Notes: generated by a model not told the origin, from the sequence alone. 64,000 nt of DNA from Cephalopachus bancanus (GCA_027257055.1 JAPVLO010000323.1:1-64000); one strand, 5' to 3'; numbered from the stretch's first letter, positions 23,460-34,863 are shown. Numbers and translations are program-made.

Positions 23460-23770
23460 GGCCAGGTGCAGTGGCTCACACCTATAATCCTAGTACTTTG
23501 GGAGGCCGAGGCAAGAGGATTGCCTGAACCCACAGGTTCGAGACCAGCCTGGGCAACTTGGTGAGACCTCATCTCTACAACAAAACAAAAAATTAAACAG
23601 GCATGGTGGCGCATGCCGCAGTTCCAGCTACTTGGAAGGCTGAGGTGGAAGGATCACCTGAGCCCAGCAGGTCGAGTCAGTGGTGGCCAGGAGTGTGCCA
23701 CTGCATTCCAGCCTGGGCAACAGAGTGAGACTCCAACTCAAAAAAAAAAAAAAAAAAAGGAAAAGAAAAT
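23460..23770 (+). mobile_element. Alu, type A
   Basis: GGCCAGGTGCAGTGGCTCAC start, about 18 A at the end. Confidence 0.93.
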
Positions 23771-24132
23771 GAATATATTTATCCCCCCCCAAATATTTCC
23801 TTGTTTCTTACTATAAACCCTCACCCCCACATCTGTCTCTTCTTCCTCCAAAATAGACAACCACAGATCTGCTTTCCGTCACTGTAGATTAGTTTGCATT
23901 TTCTAGGGTCTTACGTGAAAACAATCATACAAGTATTATTTTTGGGGGTGGCTGAATTCATACATTCATCTATTAATGGAAATAATAGTTTCCAATTTGG
24001 GGCTATTGCCTATAAAGCTGCAATAAAAATTCTTGTACGAGTCTTTGTGAGAGTATATATTTCTTTTATCTTGAGTAAATACCTAAGTGTAAAAGGGATG
24101 AATCATATTCATTATATGGTGTATACGTTTAC

Positions 24133-24422
24133 CCTTTTTTTTTTTTTTTGAGTTGGAGTCTCACTCTGTCGCCCAGACTGGAGTGCAGTGGCCGCTTCCG
24201 GCCACCGCAGCCTCGACCTGCTGGGCTCCGGCGATCCTTCCGCCTCAGCCTTCCAAGTAGCCGGAATTACAGGCACGCGCTCCCACGCCCGGCTAATTTT
24301 TTGGTTTATTGTAGAGATGAGGTCTCTCTGCCCAGGCGGGTCTCGAACCCGCGGGCTCAGGCAATCCACTCACCTCAGCCTCCCAAAGGCGCGGGATTAC
24401 AGGCTGAGCCACCGACCACGAC
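24133..24422 (-). mobile_element. Alu, type C
   Basis: Flanked by TACGTTTACC. Inverted partner of the next copy. Confidence 0.95.
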
Positions 24423-24448
24423 TACGTTTACCTTTTAAAGAAACTGCC

Positions 24449-24738
24449 AGCCGGGCTCGGTGGCTCAGCCTGGAATCCCGCACTTTGGGAGTCTGAGGTG
24501 AGTGGATTGCCTGAGCCCGCGGGTTCGAGACCCGCCTGGGCAGAGAGACCTCATCTCTACAGTAAATCAAAAAATCAGCCGGGCGTGGGAGCGCGTGCCT
24601 GTAATTCCGGCTACTTGGAAGGATCGCCGGAGCCCAGCAGGTCGAGGCTGCGGTGGCCGGGAGCAGCCACTGCACTCCAGTCTGGGCGACAGAGTGAGAC
24701 GCCAACTCAAAAAACAAACAAACAAAACAAAACAAAAA
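24449..24738 (+). mobile_element. Alu, type C
   Basis: Flanked by AAAGAAACTGCC. Short deletion in the right arm (GGCTACTTGGAAGGATCGCC). Lies 26 bases from the inverted copy. Confidence 0.95.
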
Positions 24739-24865
24739 GAAACTGCCAAACTTTTTCCTAAAGTGGTTGTACCATTTTACGTTCCTATAGTGTGTAGAGT
24801 TCCAGGTAGTATACATCCTTGTCCACACTTGATATGGTGTGTTTGTTTGATTGTTTATTTATTCA

Positions 24866-25162
24866 TTTATTTTGAGTCATAGTCTCACTCTGTTGCCCAA
24901 GCTAAACTGCAGTGGCACATTTACGGCTCACTGAAGCCTCAACTTCCTGGACTCAGGTGATCCTTCTGCTTTAGTCTCCCGAGTAGCTGGGACTACAGGC
25001 ACAGGGTACTACGCCCAACTAATCTGTTTGATTTTTTTTTTTTTTTTTTGTGGAGGTGATGTCTTGCTATGTTGCCCAGGTTGTTCTCCAGTTAACCTCA
25101 AGTGATCCTCCTACCTCAGCCTCCCCAAGTGCTGGGATTATAGTTGTGAGGCACCATGCCTA
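24866..25162 (-). mobile_element. Alu, oldest (AluJ) type
   Basis: Keeps ACGGCTCACTGAAGCCTCAA, which is diverged from all other copies here. Confidence 0.9.
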
Positions 25163-25479
25163 TTTGGTCTTGTTATTTTCAGTCATTCTCAGAGACACTT
25201 AGTGATATCTGCTGTGGTTTTAATTTACATTTTTCTAATGATCAGTGAACATTTTTCCAGGGCTTATTCGGCATTACTGTATCTTTTCAGTGAAGTGTCT
25301 GTTCCACTTTTTATTCATTTTTCATTGGGTTATTTATTTACTTATTGCATTTGAGAATTCTTTATATGTTATAAATGCAAGTCCTTTAACATGTAAATTA
25401 CAAAAAAAAAAAAAAAATTTCCTAGTCTGGGATTGCCTTTTTATTCTTTTAACAGAGTTTTTCAAAGAATAAAAATTCT

Positions 25480-25780
25480 TTTTTTGAATTGGAGTCTCAC
25501 TCTGTCGACCAGGCCGTGCAGTGGCATGCTCATGGCCACTTGACCTGCTAGGCTAAGCAGCCTCGACCTGCTAGGCTCAGGTGATCCTTTCACTTTAGCC
25601 TTCCAAGTAGCTGGGACCACAGGCATGTGTCACCATACCCGGATAATGTTTTGATTTATTATAGAGATGAGGTCTTACAAAGTTGCCCAGGCTGGACTTG
25701 AACCTATGGGCTCAGGCAGTCCTCTCACCTTGGCATCCCAAAGTGCTGGGATTATAGGCGTGTGTCACCATGGCTGGCCT
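25480..25780 (-). mobile_element. Alu, type A
   Basis: Contains a short internal duplication of GACCTGCTAGGCT; flanked by AGAATAAAAATTCTT. Confidence 0.93.
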
Positions 25781-26163
25781 AGAATAAAAATTCTTAATTT
25801 TGATGAAGTCCATTTTATCAATGTTTTCTTTTATGAATTGAGCTTTTGGTGTCATATCTCAAGAATCTATGCCTAACCCCAGGTCCCAAAGATTTTCTCC
25901 TAAAAGTGTTTTCATTTAGGTTTAAGACTAGGTCTATGATTCATTTTGAGTTAATTTTGATGAATTAAATTAAATTTAAATGAATCAAATTTAATTTTTT
26001 TGCATATGGGTTTTTTTGGAGGGTGGCTGGATGCATGCATTCATCATTTTGTCAGTATCATTTGTTGAAAAGGCTATCTTTTTCCACTGAATTTTCTTTG
26101 CACCTTTGCTGAAATATAATTGACCATGTATTTGTGTGTGTCTATTTCTGGACCCTCTATTCG

Positions 26164-26203
26164 TTTTTACTGATCTAATACATATATATTAGATCAGTAA
26201 AAA
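26164..26203. repeat. Perfect inverted repeat, 16-base arms
   Basis: TTTTTACTGATCTAAT pairs exactly with ATTAGATCAGTAAAAA across an 8-base loop. It lies in the L1M just before an Alu tail. Confidence 0.95.
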
Positions 26204-26212
26204 TATATATAT

Positions 26213-26480
26213 ATTTGAGTTGGAGTCTCACTCTGTCGCCCAGGCTAGAGTGCAGTGGCACGCTCACGGCCACTGCAGCCTCTACCTGCTGACCTCAGCC
26301 TTCTGAGTAGCTGGAACTACAGGTGTGCGCTACCACGCCTGTCTAATTTTTTTGATTTGTTGTAGAGATGAGGTCTCACCGTGTTGCCCAGGTTGGTCTT
26401 GAACCCGCAGGCTTAGGCAATCCTCTCACCTCAGTCTCTCAAAGTGCTGGGATTATAGGCTTGAGCCATTGCGCCCGGCC
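26213..26480 (-). mobile_element. Alu, type A
   Basis: The tail has become ATATATATAT; part of the right arm is deleted (CTGCTGACCTCAGCC). Confidence 0.92.
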
Positions 26481-26794
26481 TAATTATTTATATTAATGCC
26501 AATACCAACTGTCTTGATTGCTATGCTATTCATGTCCTATACCACTTGTCAGCCTATGGATTGTTTTTTTCTGGATCAGGTACCCATCTGTGGTCAGTCG
26601 GCTGCAGCTGAGGGTTGGAGATGGAGAATACAAAGCAGAGCTGCTGAGGACTATCTCTCCATGGAGGCTGAGGGCAGGGCAGTTTCCTTTAATCCATGCT
26701 ATGATTATGCAGGCATTGCTTCTATTCTGAAAATGCTCTTTTCTCTGCATCCATCGTATATCTTTCCAAAATGTAAATTCTCAATCATATAATT

Positions 26795-27090
26795 TCCATT
26801 TAAAAACTCATCAAGAGTTTCTCAATGCCCTTAGGATAAAGCCCAAGTTCCTTGTCCTTTGTGGTCCAATTTCTGCTTCTCCTCCCTGTTTCATTTCTTA
26901 CCACTTTCATGCTTCCACTCACTTACTGTACTCTAGCCATGTGATCACTTATCATTCCCCAAACATGCTATGCTTTTTTGTACTTCTTAAACTTTTTCCA
27001 CATTTCTCCCTCTGCAAAGAATACATTTCTCTCCAACTCTTTCCTCCCCCCAGTTAGCTTTTAAGAGTCTTTTAGGTCTTGTAGATATAA
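26795..27090 (+). repeat. L2 fragment
   Basis: CCTTAGGATAAAGCCCAAGT, CTTGTCCTTTGTGGTCCAAT, TCTAGCCATGTGATCAC. Confidence 0.7.
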
Positions 27091-27111
27091 CAGCAATTTA
27101 GTTCAACACAT

Positions 27112-27368
27112 ATTTTTTTATTTTATTTTTTTGAGTCAGAGTCTCTCTCTGTTGCCCAGGCTGGAGTCTCGCGGCCACTGCAGCCTCTACCTGCTGGGCT
27201 CAGGCAATCCTTATGCCTCAGCCTTCCAGGTAGCTGGAACTACAGGCATGCGCCACCACACTTGACTATTTTTTGGATTTATTGTAGAGATGAGGTCTCG
27301 TCAGGTTGCCCAGGCTGGTCTCAAACCTGTGGGTTCAGGCAATCCTCTCACCTCGGCCTCCCAAAGTT
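27112..27368 (-). mobile_element. Alu, type A, 5' truncated
   Basis: Left arm stops at CGGCCTCCCAAAG. Target TTCAACACATATTT / TTCAACATATATTT flanks it. Confidence 0.92.
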
Positions 27369-27404
27369 CAACATATATTTATTTATGTACTTATTTATTT
27401 ATTT

Positions 27405-27843
27405 ATTGCGTTGGAGTCTCACTCAGTCGCCCAGACTGGAGTGCAGTGGCCGCTCCCGGCCACCACAGCCTCGGCCTGCTGGGCTCCGGTGATCCTTCCA
27501 CCTCAACCTTCCAAGTAGCTGGAACTACAGGCGCGCGCTACCACGCCCGGCTGATTTTTTTTTTTTTTTTGAGTTGGAGTCTCACTCTGTCGCCCAGACT
27601 GGAGTGCAGTGGCTGCTTCCGGCCACCGCAGCCTCGACCTGCTGGGCTCCGGCGATCCTTCCACCTCAGCCTTCCAAGTAGCCGGAATTACAGGCATGCG
27701 CTACCACGCCCGGCTGATTTTTTGATTTATTGTAGAGATGAGGTCTCGCTGCCCAGGCGGGTCTCAAACCCGCGGGCTCAGGCAATCCACTCACCTCAGC
27801 CTCCCAAAGGCGCGGGATTACAGGCTGAGCCACCGAGCCCGGC
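27405..27843 (-). mobile_element. Three-monomer Alu (R-R-L)
   Basis: A right arm (27405-27552) runs into a T-tract and then a full type C dimer (27555-27843). TTCAACATATATTTATT precedes the block and TCAACATATATTTATT follows it, so all three arms share one outer target duplication. Confidence 0.82.
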
Positions 27844-28020
27844 CTCAACATATATTTATTAAGCAACTGACATGAGCAAGGAACTGTACTATCAGTAAGG
27901 AATGAAACTAACATGGCCTTTGTCCTCATGTAATGTATCGTCTAGAAGAGAAGGTGAACATTAAGTAAGTGATTACAGTAACATCCACATATGCAATAAT
28001 GTAGAAAATAACAGATAGTA

Positions 28021-28353
28021 TCCAGGCACGGTGACTCACGCCTGTAATCACAGGACTTTGGGAGGCCAGGGTGAGAGGATTGCCTGAGCCCTGGGTTTGA
28101 GACCAGCCTGGGCAACATGGCGAAACCGTGTCTCTATAATCAATCCAAAAATTAGCCAGGTGTGGTAGCTGGCGTCTGTAGTTCCAACTACTTAGAAGGC
28201 TGAGGCAGAAGGATTGCCAGAGCCCAGCAGGTTGAGGTTGTGGTGGCCGTGAGTGTGCCAGGTGTGGTGGCGCATGCCTGTAGTTCCAGCTACTTGTAAG
28301 GCTGAGGCAGAAGGTTTGCCTGAGTCCAGCAGGTTTAGGCTGCGGTGGCCGTG
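28021..28353 (+). mobile_element. Alu with duplicated right arm (L-R-R)
   Basis: Left arm, right arm to about 28258, then a second right arm beginning GCCAGGTGTGGTGGCGCATG. No A tail; it stops at GTGGCCGTGAC. Confidence 0.85.
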
Positions 28354-28431
28354 ACTTTTTTTTTCCCGCCCACAAAGGTGCCTTTCCTGTGAAGCAATTC
28401 TTGTACCCATGAACCTGTGTCAGCCTATTTT

Positions 28432-28780
28432 TTGTTGTTGTTGTTATTGTTTTTGAGTCAGAGTCTCACTCTGACCCCCAAGGTGGAGTACAGTGGCACG
28501 CTCATGGCCACCGCAGCCTAAAGCTGCTGGACTCAGGCGATCCTTCTGCCTCAGTCTTACAAGTAGCTGGAACTACAGGCATGCGCCACCACACCCGGCT
28601 ACTTTTTTGATCTATTATAGAGACGAGGTCTTGCCATATTACTCAGGTTGGTCTCGAACCCATGAGCTCAGGCAATTCTCTTGTTGCCCGGGTTAGTCTT
28701 GAACCCATGAGCTCAAGCAATCCTCTTGCCTCCACCTCCCAGAGTGCTGGGATTACAGGTGTGAGCCACCGTGCCCGGCT
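28432..28780 (-). mobile_element. Alu, type A with internal duplication
   Basis: The left-arm segment GAACCCATGAGCTCA occurs twice (about 28659 and 28702) with flanking sequence, making the element about 50 bases too long. Confidence 0.9.
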
Positions 28781-28823
28781 TGAACCAGCCTATTTCTAAT
28801 TCTTCTGCATGGAGAGTTACCTT

Positions 28824-29108
28824 TCTTTTTTTTTTGAGTTGGAGTCTCACTCTGTCGCCCAGACTGGAGTGCAGTGGCTGCTCCCGGCCACCGCAGCCTC
28901 GACCTGCTGGGCTCCGGCGATCCTTCCGCCTCAGCCTTCCAAGTAGCCAGAATTACAGGCATGCGCTACCACGCCCGGCTGATTTTTTGTTTTATTGTAG
29001 AAATGAGGTCTCGCTGCCCAGGCGGGTCTCGAACCCGCGGGCTCAGGCAATCCACTCACCTCAGCCTCCCAAAAGTGCGGGATTCCAGGCTGAGCCACCG
29101 AGCCTGGC
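28824..29108 (-). mobile_element. Alu, type C
   Basis: Flanked by GAGAGTTACCTTTCT. Confidence 0.95.
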
Positions 29109-29339
29109 TGAGAGTTACCTTTCTCCATCCCTCTGCCTTGAGAAAGTCTTTCCTACTTTATGCAGAGGGAATCGATAGGCTATTGGGTCCTAACTACTCA
29201 GTTTCTATCCCCAAGGAGCTTGCAGTATAATGGAGGGAGAGAAAGAAAAAGCCCGTGTGATACGTATGGGAGGTGTAGGGCAGAAGTAAGCACCTAGCAG
29301 GACCTTGGAAACGCCAAAAGGACAGGCCTAACCCAGTCT

Positions 29340-29570
29340 AGGGGACCAGGCAAGGCTCCTGGAGGATGCTCTCTCTGCCTAGAACCATCTTCCTATTCCT
29401 TCATCTGGTTAATTCCCACTCATTCTTCAAGTTTCAGTTAACCATTATACATGAATTCGTTAACTATTATACATGAATAGACGCTCTGTCCCTCAGAGAA
29501 GCTTTCCCCCACTCCCTTCCTTACCTCACACTCACATAGCCCTCTGTGCTTCCTTTTTTGTTATATTCAC
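29340..29570 (+). repeat. L2 fragment
   Basis: CTCTCTCTGCCTAGAACCAT, CACTCATTCTTCAAGTTTCA, GAGAAGCTTTCCCCCACTCC. Contains a small duplication of ATTATACATGAAT. Confidence 0.65.
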
Positions 29571-29986
29571 CTGTGAATAGAGTAAACCCCATAATAACTG
29601 AACAAATGAGGTCCAAAAATTCAGTTTCCCAAATGATAAGGTCATATTGCTATGAGGTTAATGAAATGATTGGAGTGAGCCCTCATAGTTTGCTGGAGAG
29701 TTCCAGGTGTCTGACTGTGTGCCAAAATTCATCCTGATCTCAATTAGAGTTTGGACAGTCTGCTGGTACTTGACTTCTCCAGCTTACGTAAATATACAGG
29801 GGATGATTCTAGGTTCTATGTCTAGCTGGGCATTCCGGGATTGTAGCATGATTCCAGAGATCTCCAGATTTTGTGACATCCATTTTACCTGCCTAATTCA
29901 GGGAGATCGGGTTGAGAAAATACTGGGAATGCAGTCTCATCTCCTCCATTTCACCTTGCCTGCCCCTCTAAGATAAGAACTTTAAC
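29571..29986. other. Unique sequence
   Basis: Two overlapping short plus-strand frames lack start context and splice sites; not called. Confidence 0.4.
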
Positions 29987-29988
29987 CT

Positions 29989-30289
29989 GGCTGGGCTCCA
30001 TGGCTCAGCCTGTCATCCCAGCACTTTGGGAGGCCAAGGTGACTGGATTGCCTGAGCCCGCAGGTTTCAGACTAGCTCGGGCAACTTGGCAAGACCTCGT
30101 CTCTACAATAAAATTTTTAAAAAATCAGGCAGGCATGGTACGCGGGCCTGTAGTTCCAGGTACTTGGAAGGCTGAGGCGGAAGAATTGTCTGAACCCAGC
30201 AGGCAGAGGCTGTGGTGGCAATGAGTGTGTCACAGCACTCCAGCCTGGGCAACAGAGTAAGACTCCAACTCAAAAAAAGAAAAAAGAAA
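29989..30289 (+). mobile_element. Alu, type A/B
   Basis: GGCTGGGCTCCATGGCTCAG start; tail AAAAAAAGAAAAAAG. Confidence 0.92.
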
Positions 30290-30537
30290 CAGGCTGATCC
30301 TGCTTGGCATCTTTATACAGTGCACAAACCCCATAACTGTACATAGAGATCCTATGGATTTTTTACTGCAGTCTATACACTGACCAGTGTACTGCCTGAC
30401 ACAGAGTAAGCAACTATTTACAAAACAGTTCATAAAAACAAAAACTTAGAGTAGGGACCCCAGAACTGACTTAGTACTATGTGTATTCCAGATCCTCAGT
30501 GACAGCTGTACAGGTGCCTGGCAAAAAATGTTGGTGC

Positions 30538-30830
30538 CAGCCGGGCTCGGTGGCTCAGCCTGTAATCCCGCACCTTTGGGAGGCCGAGGTGAGTGGATTG
30601 CCTGAGCCCGCGGGTTCGAGACCCGCCTGGGCAGCGAGACCTCATCTCTACAATAAATCAAAAAATCAGCTGGGCGTGGTAGCGCATGCCTGTAATTCCG
30701 GCTACTTGGAAGGCTGAGGTGGAAGAATCGTCGGAGCCCGGCAGGTCGAGGCTGTGGTGGCCGAGAGTGGCCACTGCACTCCAGTCTGGGCGACAGAGTG
30801 AGACTCCAACTCAAAAAAAAGAAAAAAAAA
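30538..30830 (+). mobile_element. Alu, type C
   Basis: Perfect GCGGGTTCGAGACCCGC and short linker; flanked by TGGTGCCA. Confidence 0.95.
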
Positions 30831-31170
30831 ATTTTTTGGTGCCATGTGGGAGGCAGTTGTTTCCAGCAGAAGGCTCACCAGTAGCCGCTGCTGAGAGACA
30901 GCTTGCCAAAACCTGGAAGAGATGAGGTAGGTAATAGGCCATGCTCCTGAGCACATGTGCGAATCCCTTAGGAGAGTTTGCAGGAGTTTAAGGGGCCTGC
31001 TATAAAAAGTGGCGAGAGAACCCAGTGAAATCTCTGTTACTTTAGGAGCAAAGACTACACCTGTGGATGAAGTGTCCTCCAGTGTCCTCCAATGTCCTAG
31101 GGAACTTAGCTCAGTTACAACAGCCTGATCAGAATATGAATTGAGGAGAGTAAAGTTTGTTTGAGATAGT
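30831..31170. other. Unique sequence
   Basis: Holds a triplicated GTGTCCTCCA-type motif at about 31065-31096; no gene seen. Confidence 0.4.
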
Positions 31171-31216
31171 TTGGTTTTTTCATTTTCTATTTCTTACTTT
31201 AAAGATGTGGGGTACT

Positions 31217-31504
31217 GCCGGACACAGTGGTTCACAACTGTAATCCCAGAGCTTGGGGAGGTGGAGGCGAGAGGATTGCTTGAGCCCAGGGGTTCAAGAC
31301 CAGACTGGGCAACTTGGCAAGACCTCATCTCTACAATACATCAAAATTAGTCAGGCATGGTGGTACGCGCCTGTAATTCCAGCAACTTGGAAGGCTGAGG
31401 CAGAAGGATCGCCTGAGCCCAGTAGGTCGAGGCTGTGGTGGCCATGAGTGTGCCATTGCACTTCAGCCTGGGTAACAGAGTGAGACTCTGACTTGAAAAA
31501 AAAA
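31217..31504 (+). mobile_element. Alu, type A
   Basis: First of a tandem pair inserted in the L1 3' UTR at GATGTGGGGTAC. Confidence 0.93.
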
Positions 31505-31508
31505 TATG

Positions 31509-31798
31509 GGCCGGGCTCGGTGGCTCAGCCTATAATCCCACGCCTTTGGGAGGCTGAGGTGAGTGGATTGCCTGAGCCCGCGGGTTCGAGACCCACCTGG
31601 GCAGCGAGACCTCATCTCTACAATAAATCAAAAAATCAGCCGGGCGTGGTAGCGCATGCCTGTAATTCCGGCTACTTGGAAGGCTGAGGCGGAAGAATCA
31701 CCGGAGCCCAGCAGGTCGAGGCTGCGGTAGCCGGGAGCGGCCACTGCACTCCAGTCTGGGCGACAGAGTGAGACTCCAACTCAAAAAAAAAAAAAAAA
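31509..31798 (+). mobile_element. Alu, type C
   Basis: Second of the pair; the L1 target AATGTGGGGTAC resumes straight after its A tail. Confidence 0.95.
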
Positions 31799-32235
31799 AT
31801 GTGGGGTACAATTCAGGAGTAGGTACATAAGTGGTCATCGTACAGGTAAAGTTTGGACCTCTCTTTGTTCCCCAGTTCACCTGCTTTGAGATCAGGTACT
31901 TTTATTGATGTTATGTGCCCTCCCCCCCACACCTCCCCTGACAGTTTCCAGCTACTGCCAATCCTTTTCTTATAGTATTACAGTAAATGTTCAGGGTCCA
32001 CTTATGAGTGAGAACATGTAGTACTCAGTTTTTTGTTTCTGTGATAGATCACTGAGTATTATAGACTCTAAATCCATCCAAGTTGTTGCAAAGTCCATAA
32101 TTTTGTCCTTTTTTATGGTTGCATACTATTCCATTGTGTATACATAACACTTTTTTGTATCCAGTCTAGTTTCGATGGGCAGCATGGTTGGTTCTATGTT
32201 TTTGCTAACGTGTACAGTGTTGCAATAAACATGCT

Positions 32236-32526
32236 TTTTTTTCCTTGCTTTTGAGTGTCACTCTGTCACCCAGGTAGGAGTGCAGTGGCATGCTCACAGC
32301 CACCATATCCTCGACCTGCTGGGCTCAAGCGATCCTTCCACCTCAGCTTTCCCAGTAGCTGAAACTACAGGCGTGTGCCACCACACCTGTCTAATTTTTG
32401 ATGTATTCTAGAGACAAGGTCTCGCCAAGTTGCCCAGGCTGGTCTTGAACCCATGGGCTCAGGCAAGTCCTCTCACCTTGGCCTTCCAAAGTGCTAGGAT
32501 TACAGGCATGAGCCACCATGCCCAGC
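32236..32526 (-). mobile_element. Alu, type A, nested in L1
   Basis: Begins TTTTTTTTCCTTGCTTTTGA, ends CCATGCCCAGCCT. Confidence 0.92.
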
Positions 32527-32757
32527 CTCAGATATCTTTTTTTGTAGAGTGATTTAATATTCTGAGAAGGGGATTGCTGGCTTCTATGGAAGTTCAATTT
32601 CTAGTTCTTTTAGGAATCGCCACACTGTTTTCCATAGAGGTTGAACTAGTCCGCACTCCCACCAGCAGTGTAGAAGCGTTCCCTTTTCTCCGCATCCTCG
32701 CCAGCATCTGTCATTTTTTGGTTTATTAATGATAGCCATTCTTTTGACCTAGTTTTT

Positions 32758-33350
32758 GAACTTAGACTGCCTGAGTAATGATGTAGTGGGACAACTACTA
32801 CGTTTATGAAAGTCAATTTACCAAAACAGAGTTAGGAGAGTTTTTAAAATGTCAGGCAGTTATTGATTCTAAGTTATCATTGAAAAGTGTGCCATTATTT
32901 CATGAATCCCTAAGAAAGGAAAAAAACTTGCCAATTACAAACTATGATTTGTAAGACATGATTTAAATTCTGAGATGTTACATTTTTCAAAAAGTATCAT
33001 AAAATTGATGAAATATGAGTTATAAATATGCCTTTTTATGGTTTGTATGTTGTTACATGTCTTTAAGGAAAATAAGAGTTATATCCTGGTGAGAGCAAGC
33101 TGACAGTGCAAATTCCCTTGACAGGCACGTCTTCATGGCAGAGTGCAATTTGCTATCAAAGTTTCATGACACCATCTGTTGAGATCATATTCATCTAATT
33201 CTATGCACATCAAGCAAGTAATTTGGTGTTCCTAGCACCCTTCTCCACAGGGAGGGAATGTGTTGGCTAGTCTGTCTGAGTTTTCCATTGTGTTTGGCAT
33301 TCAAACATTTTTACTGAAAATTAATATATTCATGTATGATTTACCCATTA
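32758..33350. other. Unique AT-rich sequence
   Basis: No gene or named repeat seen. Confidence 0.4.
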
Positions 33351-33353
33351 GTC

Positions 33354-33641
33354 TTTTTTTTTTTGATTTGGAGTCTCACTCTGTTGCCTAGGCTGGAGGG
33401 CAATGGTATGCTCATGGCCATAGTAGCTTCGACCTTCTGGGCTCAAGCGATTCTTCTACCTCAGCCTTCCAAGTAGCTGGAACTACAGGCATGTGCCACC
33501 CTGCGTTAATTTCTTGTTTTATTGTGGAGACGAAGTCTTGCTGAGTTGCTCAGGCTGGTCTCTAACCTGTGAGCTCAGGCAATCCTCTCACTTTGGCCTT
33601 CCAAAGTGCTGGGATTATAGGTGCGAGCCACTGCGCCCAGT
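33354..33641 (-). mobile_element. Alu, type A
   Basis: Flanked by CCATTAGTCTTTT. Confidence 0.93.
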
Positions 33642-33927
33642 TCCCCATTAGTCTTTTGCAGATTTCACCTCTGTGAGCTTGATCAGCTCTGGTTTAGCTG
33701 ATTCTCAACCTGCAAAGCTAAGAGCCAAACCTTGGAGGAAAATGACTTCGTGGCATTATTGTCCCTAGGTAAGGCACGAGTTGAACAATAAGCTGACCTA
33801 TTTCTTTGTCAATGTCACATGCAAATGGCACCCAAAGCACGTGACTTGATGTAGTCCACCATAAGATATTTGAGAGCTGAGTGCGTTCTATTGATGAGGG
33901 GGACCCCCCAAAAAAAACCCAAAATAG
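33642..33927. other. Unique sequence
   Basis: No gene or named repeat seen. Confidence 0.4.
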
Positions 33928-33928
33928 T

Positions 33929-34213
33929 TTTTTTTTTGAGTTGGAGTCTTACTCTGTCACCCAGACTGGAGTGCAGTGGCCGCTCCCGGCCACCGCAGCC
34001 TCAACCTGCTGGGCTCTGGCGATCCTTCCGCCTCAGCCTTCCAAGTAGCTGGAATTACAGGCATGCGCTACCACGCCCAGCTGATTTTTTTTGATTTATT
34101 GTAGAGATGAGGTCTTGCTGCCCAGGTGGGTCTCGAACCCGCGGGCTCAGGCAATCCACTCACCTCAGGCTCCCAAAGGCGCGGGAGTACAGGCTGAGCC
34201 ACCGAGCCCGGCC
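33929..34213 (-). mobile_element. Alu, type C
   Basis: Flanked by AAAATAGTTTTTT. Confidence 0.95.
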
Positions 34214-34862
34214 AAAATAGTTTTTTGAATGGTGGATTCCTTGAGGTGCAGGTTCCCCTGCTAGCTAAATGTTTTAGGAACTCATTGGCATCGATGTACC
34301 AGTTAGCATTGTTGTGAGAGGCTGCATTCGCCTTCAGTGAATTTTTTTTTGGAGATTCTTTCAAGTGTTTGCCCATTTCACGTGGGTTATTTAACAGTGT
34401 GCCTGTCCTTACTGTGCTGAGGGTTCAGCAGTTTTTGACCAACAAAGGCATGATCCCTGTGCCCCACTCTCCCCAGTGACCCGATTTCACCCTGAGCCAC
34501 TTTTTTGTTTCTCCAGGTGAAAAAAGTCCTTGAAGGGAGACATTTTGCCAGTGTGGAAGGGTGAAACCAAAAAAAAAAAAAAAAACAAAAAACAAAAAAC
34601 AAAACGGCAGAAGTGCTTCTCATCAAAATCGTTGCGTTCAAAAACTGTTCTGACCAGTGGAAAAAAGCATTTTAATAGGTGTATTTCATCAAACAAAGTA
34701 CTTTAAATGTGACTGAAGTTTAAACATGTAAGAACAAATACACAATTTTTTATAAATACATTTTGGGGTTTCTTGGGGGGGGTCCCCCTTTGTACCTTCA
34801 CATGCTCCAAGGGGTCTAGCACAACGATATGCTGATGAGTAGAATAGTAAATGTATTCCTAA
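34214..34862. other. Unique sequence
   Basis: GGGTGAAACC followed by a run of about 18 A and CAAAAAACAAAAAACAAAA at 34570-34605. No gene recognised; the A-rich tract could mark an old retroposed end. Confidence 0.35.
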
Positions 34863-34863
34863 A

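Larger units (their letters stand above)
23780..26540 (-). mobile_element. Old L1M ORF2 3' part split by five Alus
   Basis: Antisense L1M order is preserved across the interruptions: CAACCACAGATCTGCTTTCC, GCCTATAAAGCTGCAATAAA, AAAGTGGTTGTACCATTTTA, TCTTTTCAGTGAAGTGTCTG, AATTTTGATGAAGTCCATTT, TTTGTTGAAAAGGCTATC and ACCAACTGTCTTGATTGC. Roughly 1.2 kb of L1 is spread over 2.8 kb. Confidence 0.9.
31175..32757 (-). mobile_element. L1 3' end split by Alus
   Basis: Segments 31175-31215, 31799-32235 and 32527-32757 follow the antisense L1 3' UTR and ORF2: AAAGATGTGGGGTACAATTC across the first gap, GTGATAGATCACTGAGTATT, TTTCGATGGGCAGCATGG, then TTTTCCATAGAGGTTGAACT. Confidence 0.9.

Noticed and set aside
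24148..24438. Long ORFs with recurring peptides such as [20 protein letters not shown] and [17 protein letters not shown]
   Set aside because: These are translations of antisense Alu copies, repeated dozens of times on both strands; not genes.
27290..27862. 190-codon plus-strand ORF
   Set aside because: Runs through two Alu-derived blocks and is open only because this Alu type lacks stops in that frame.
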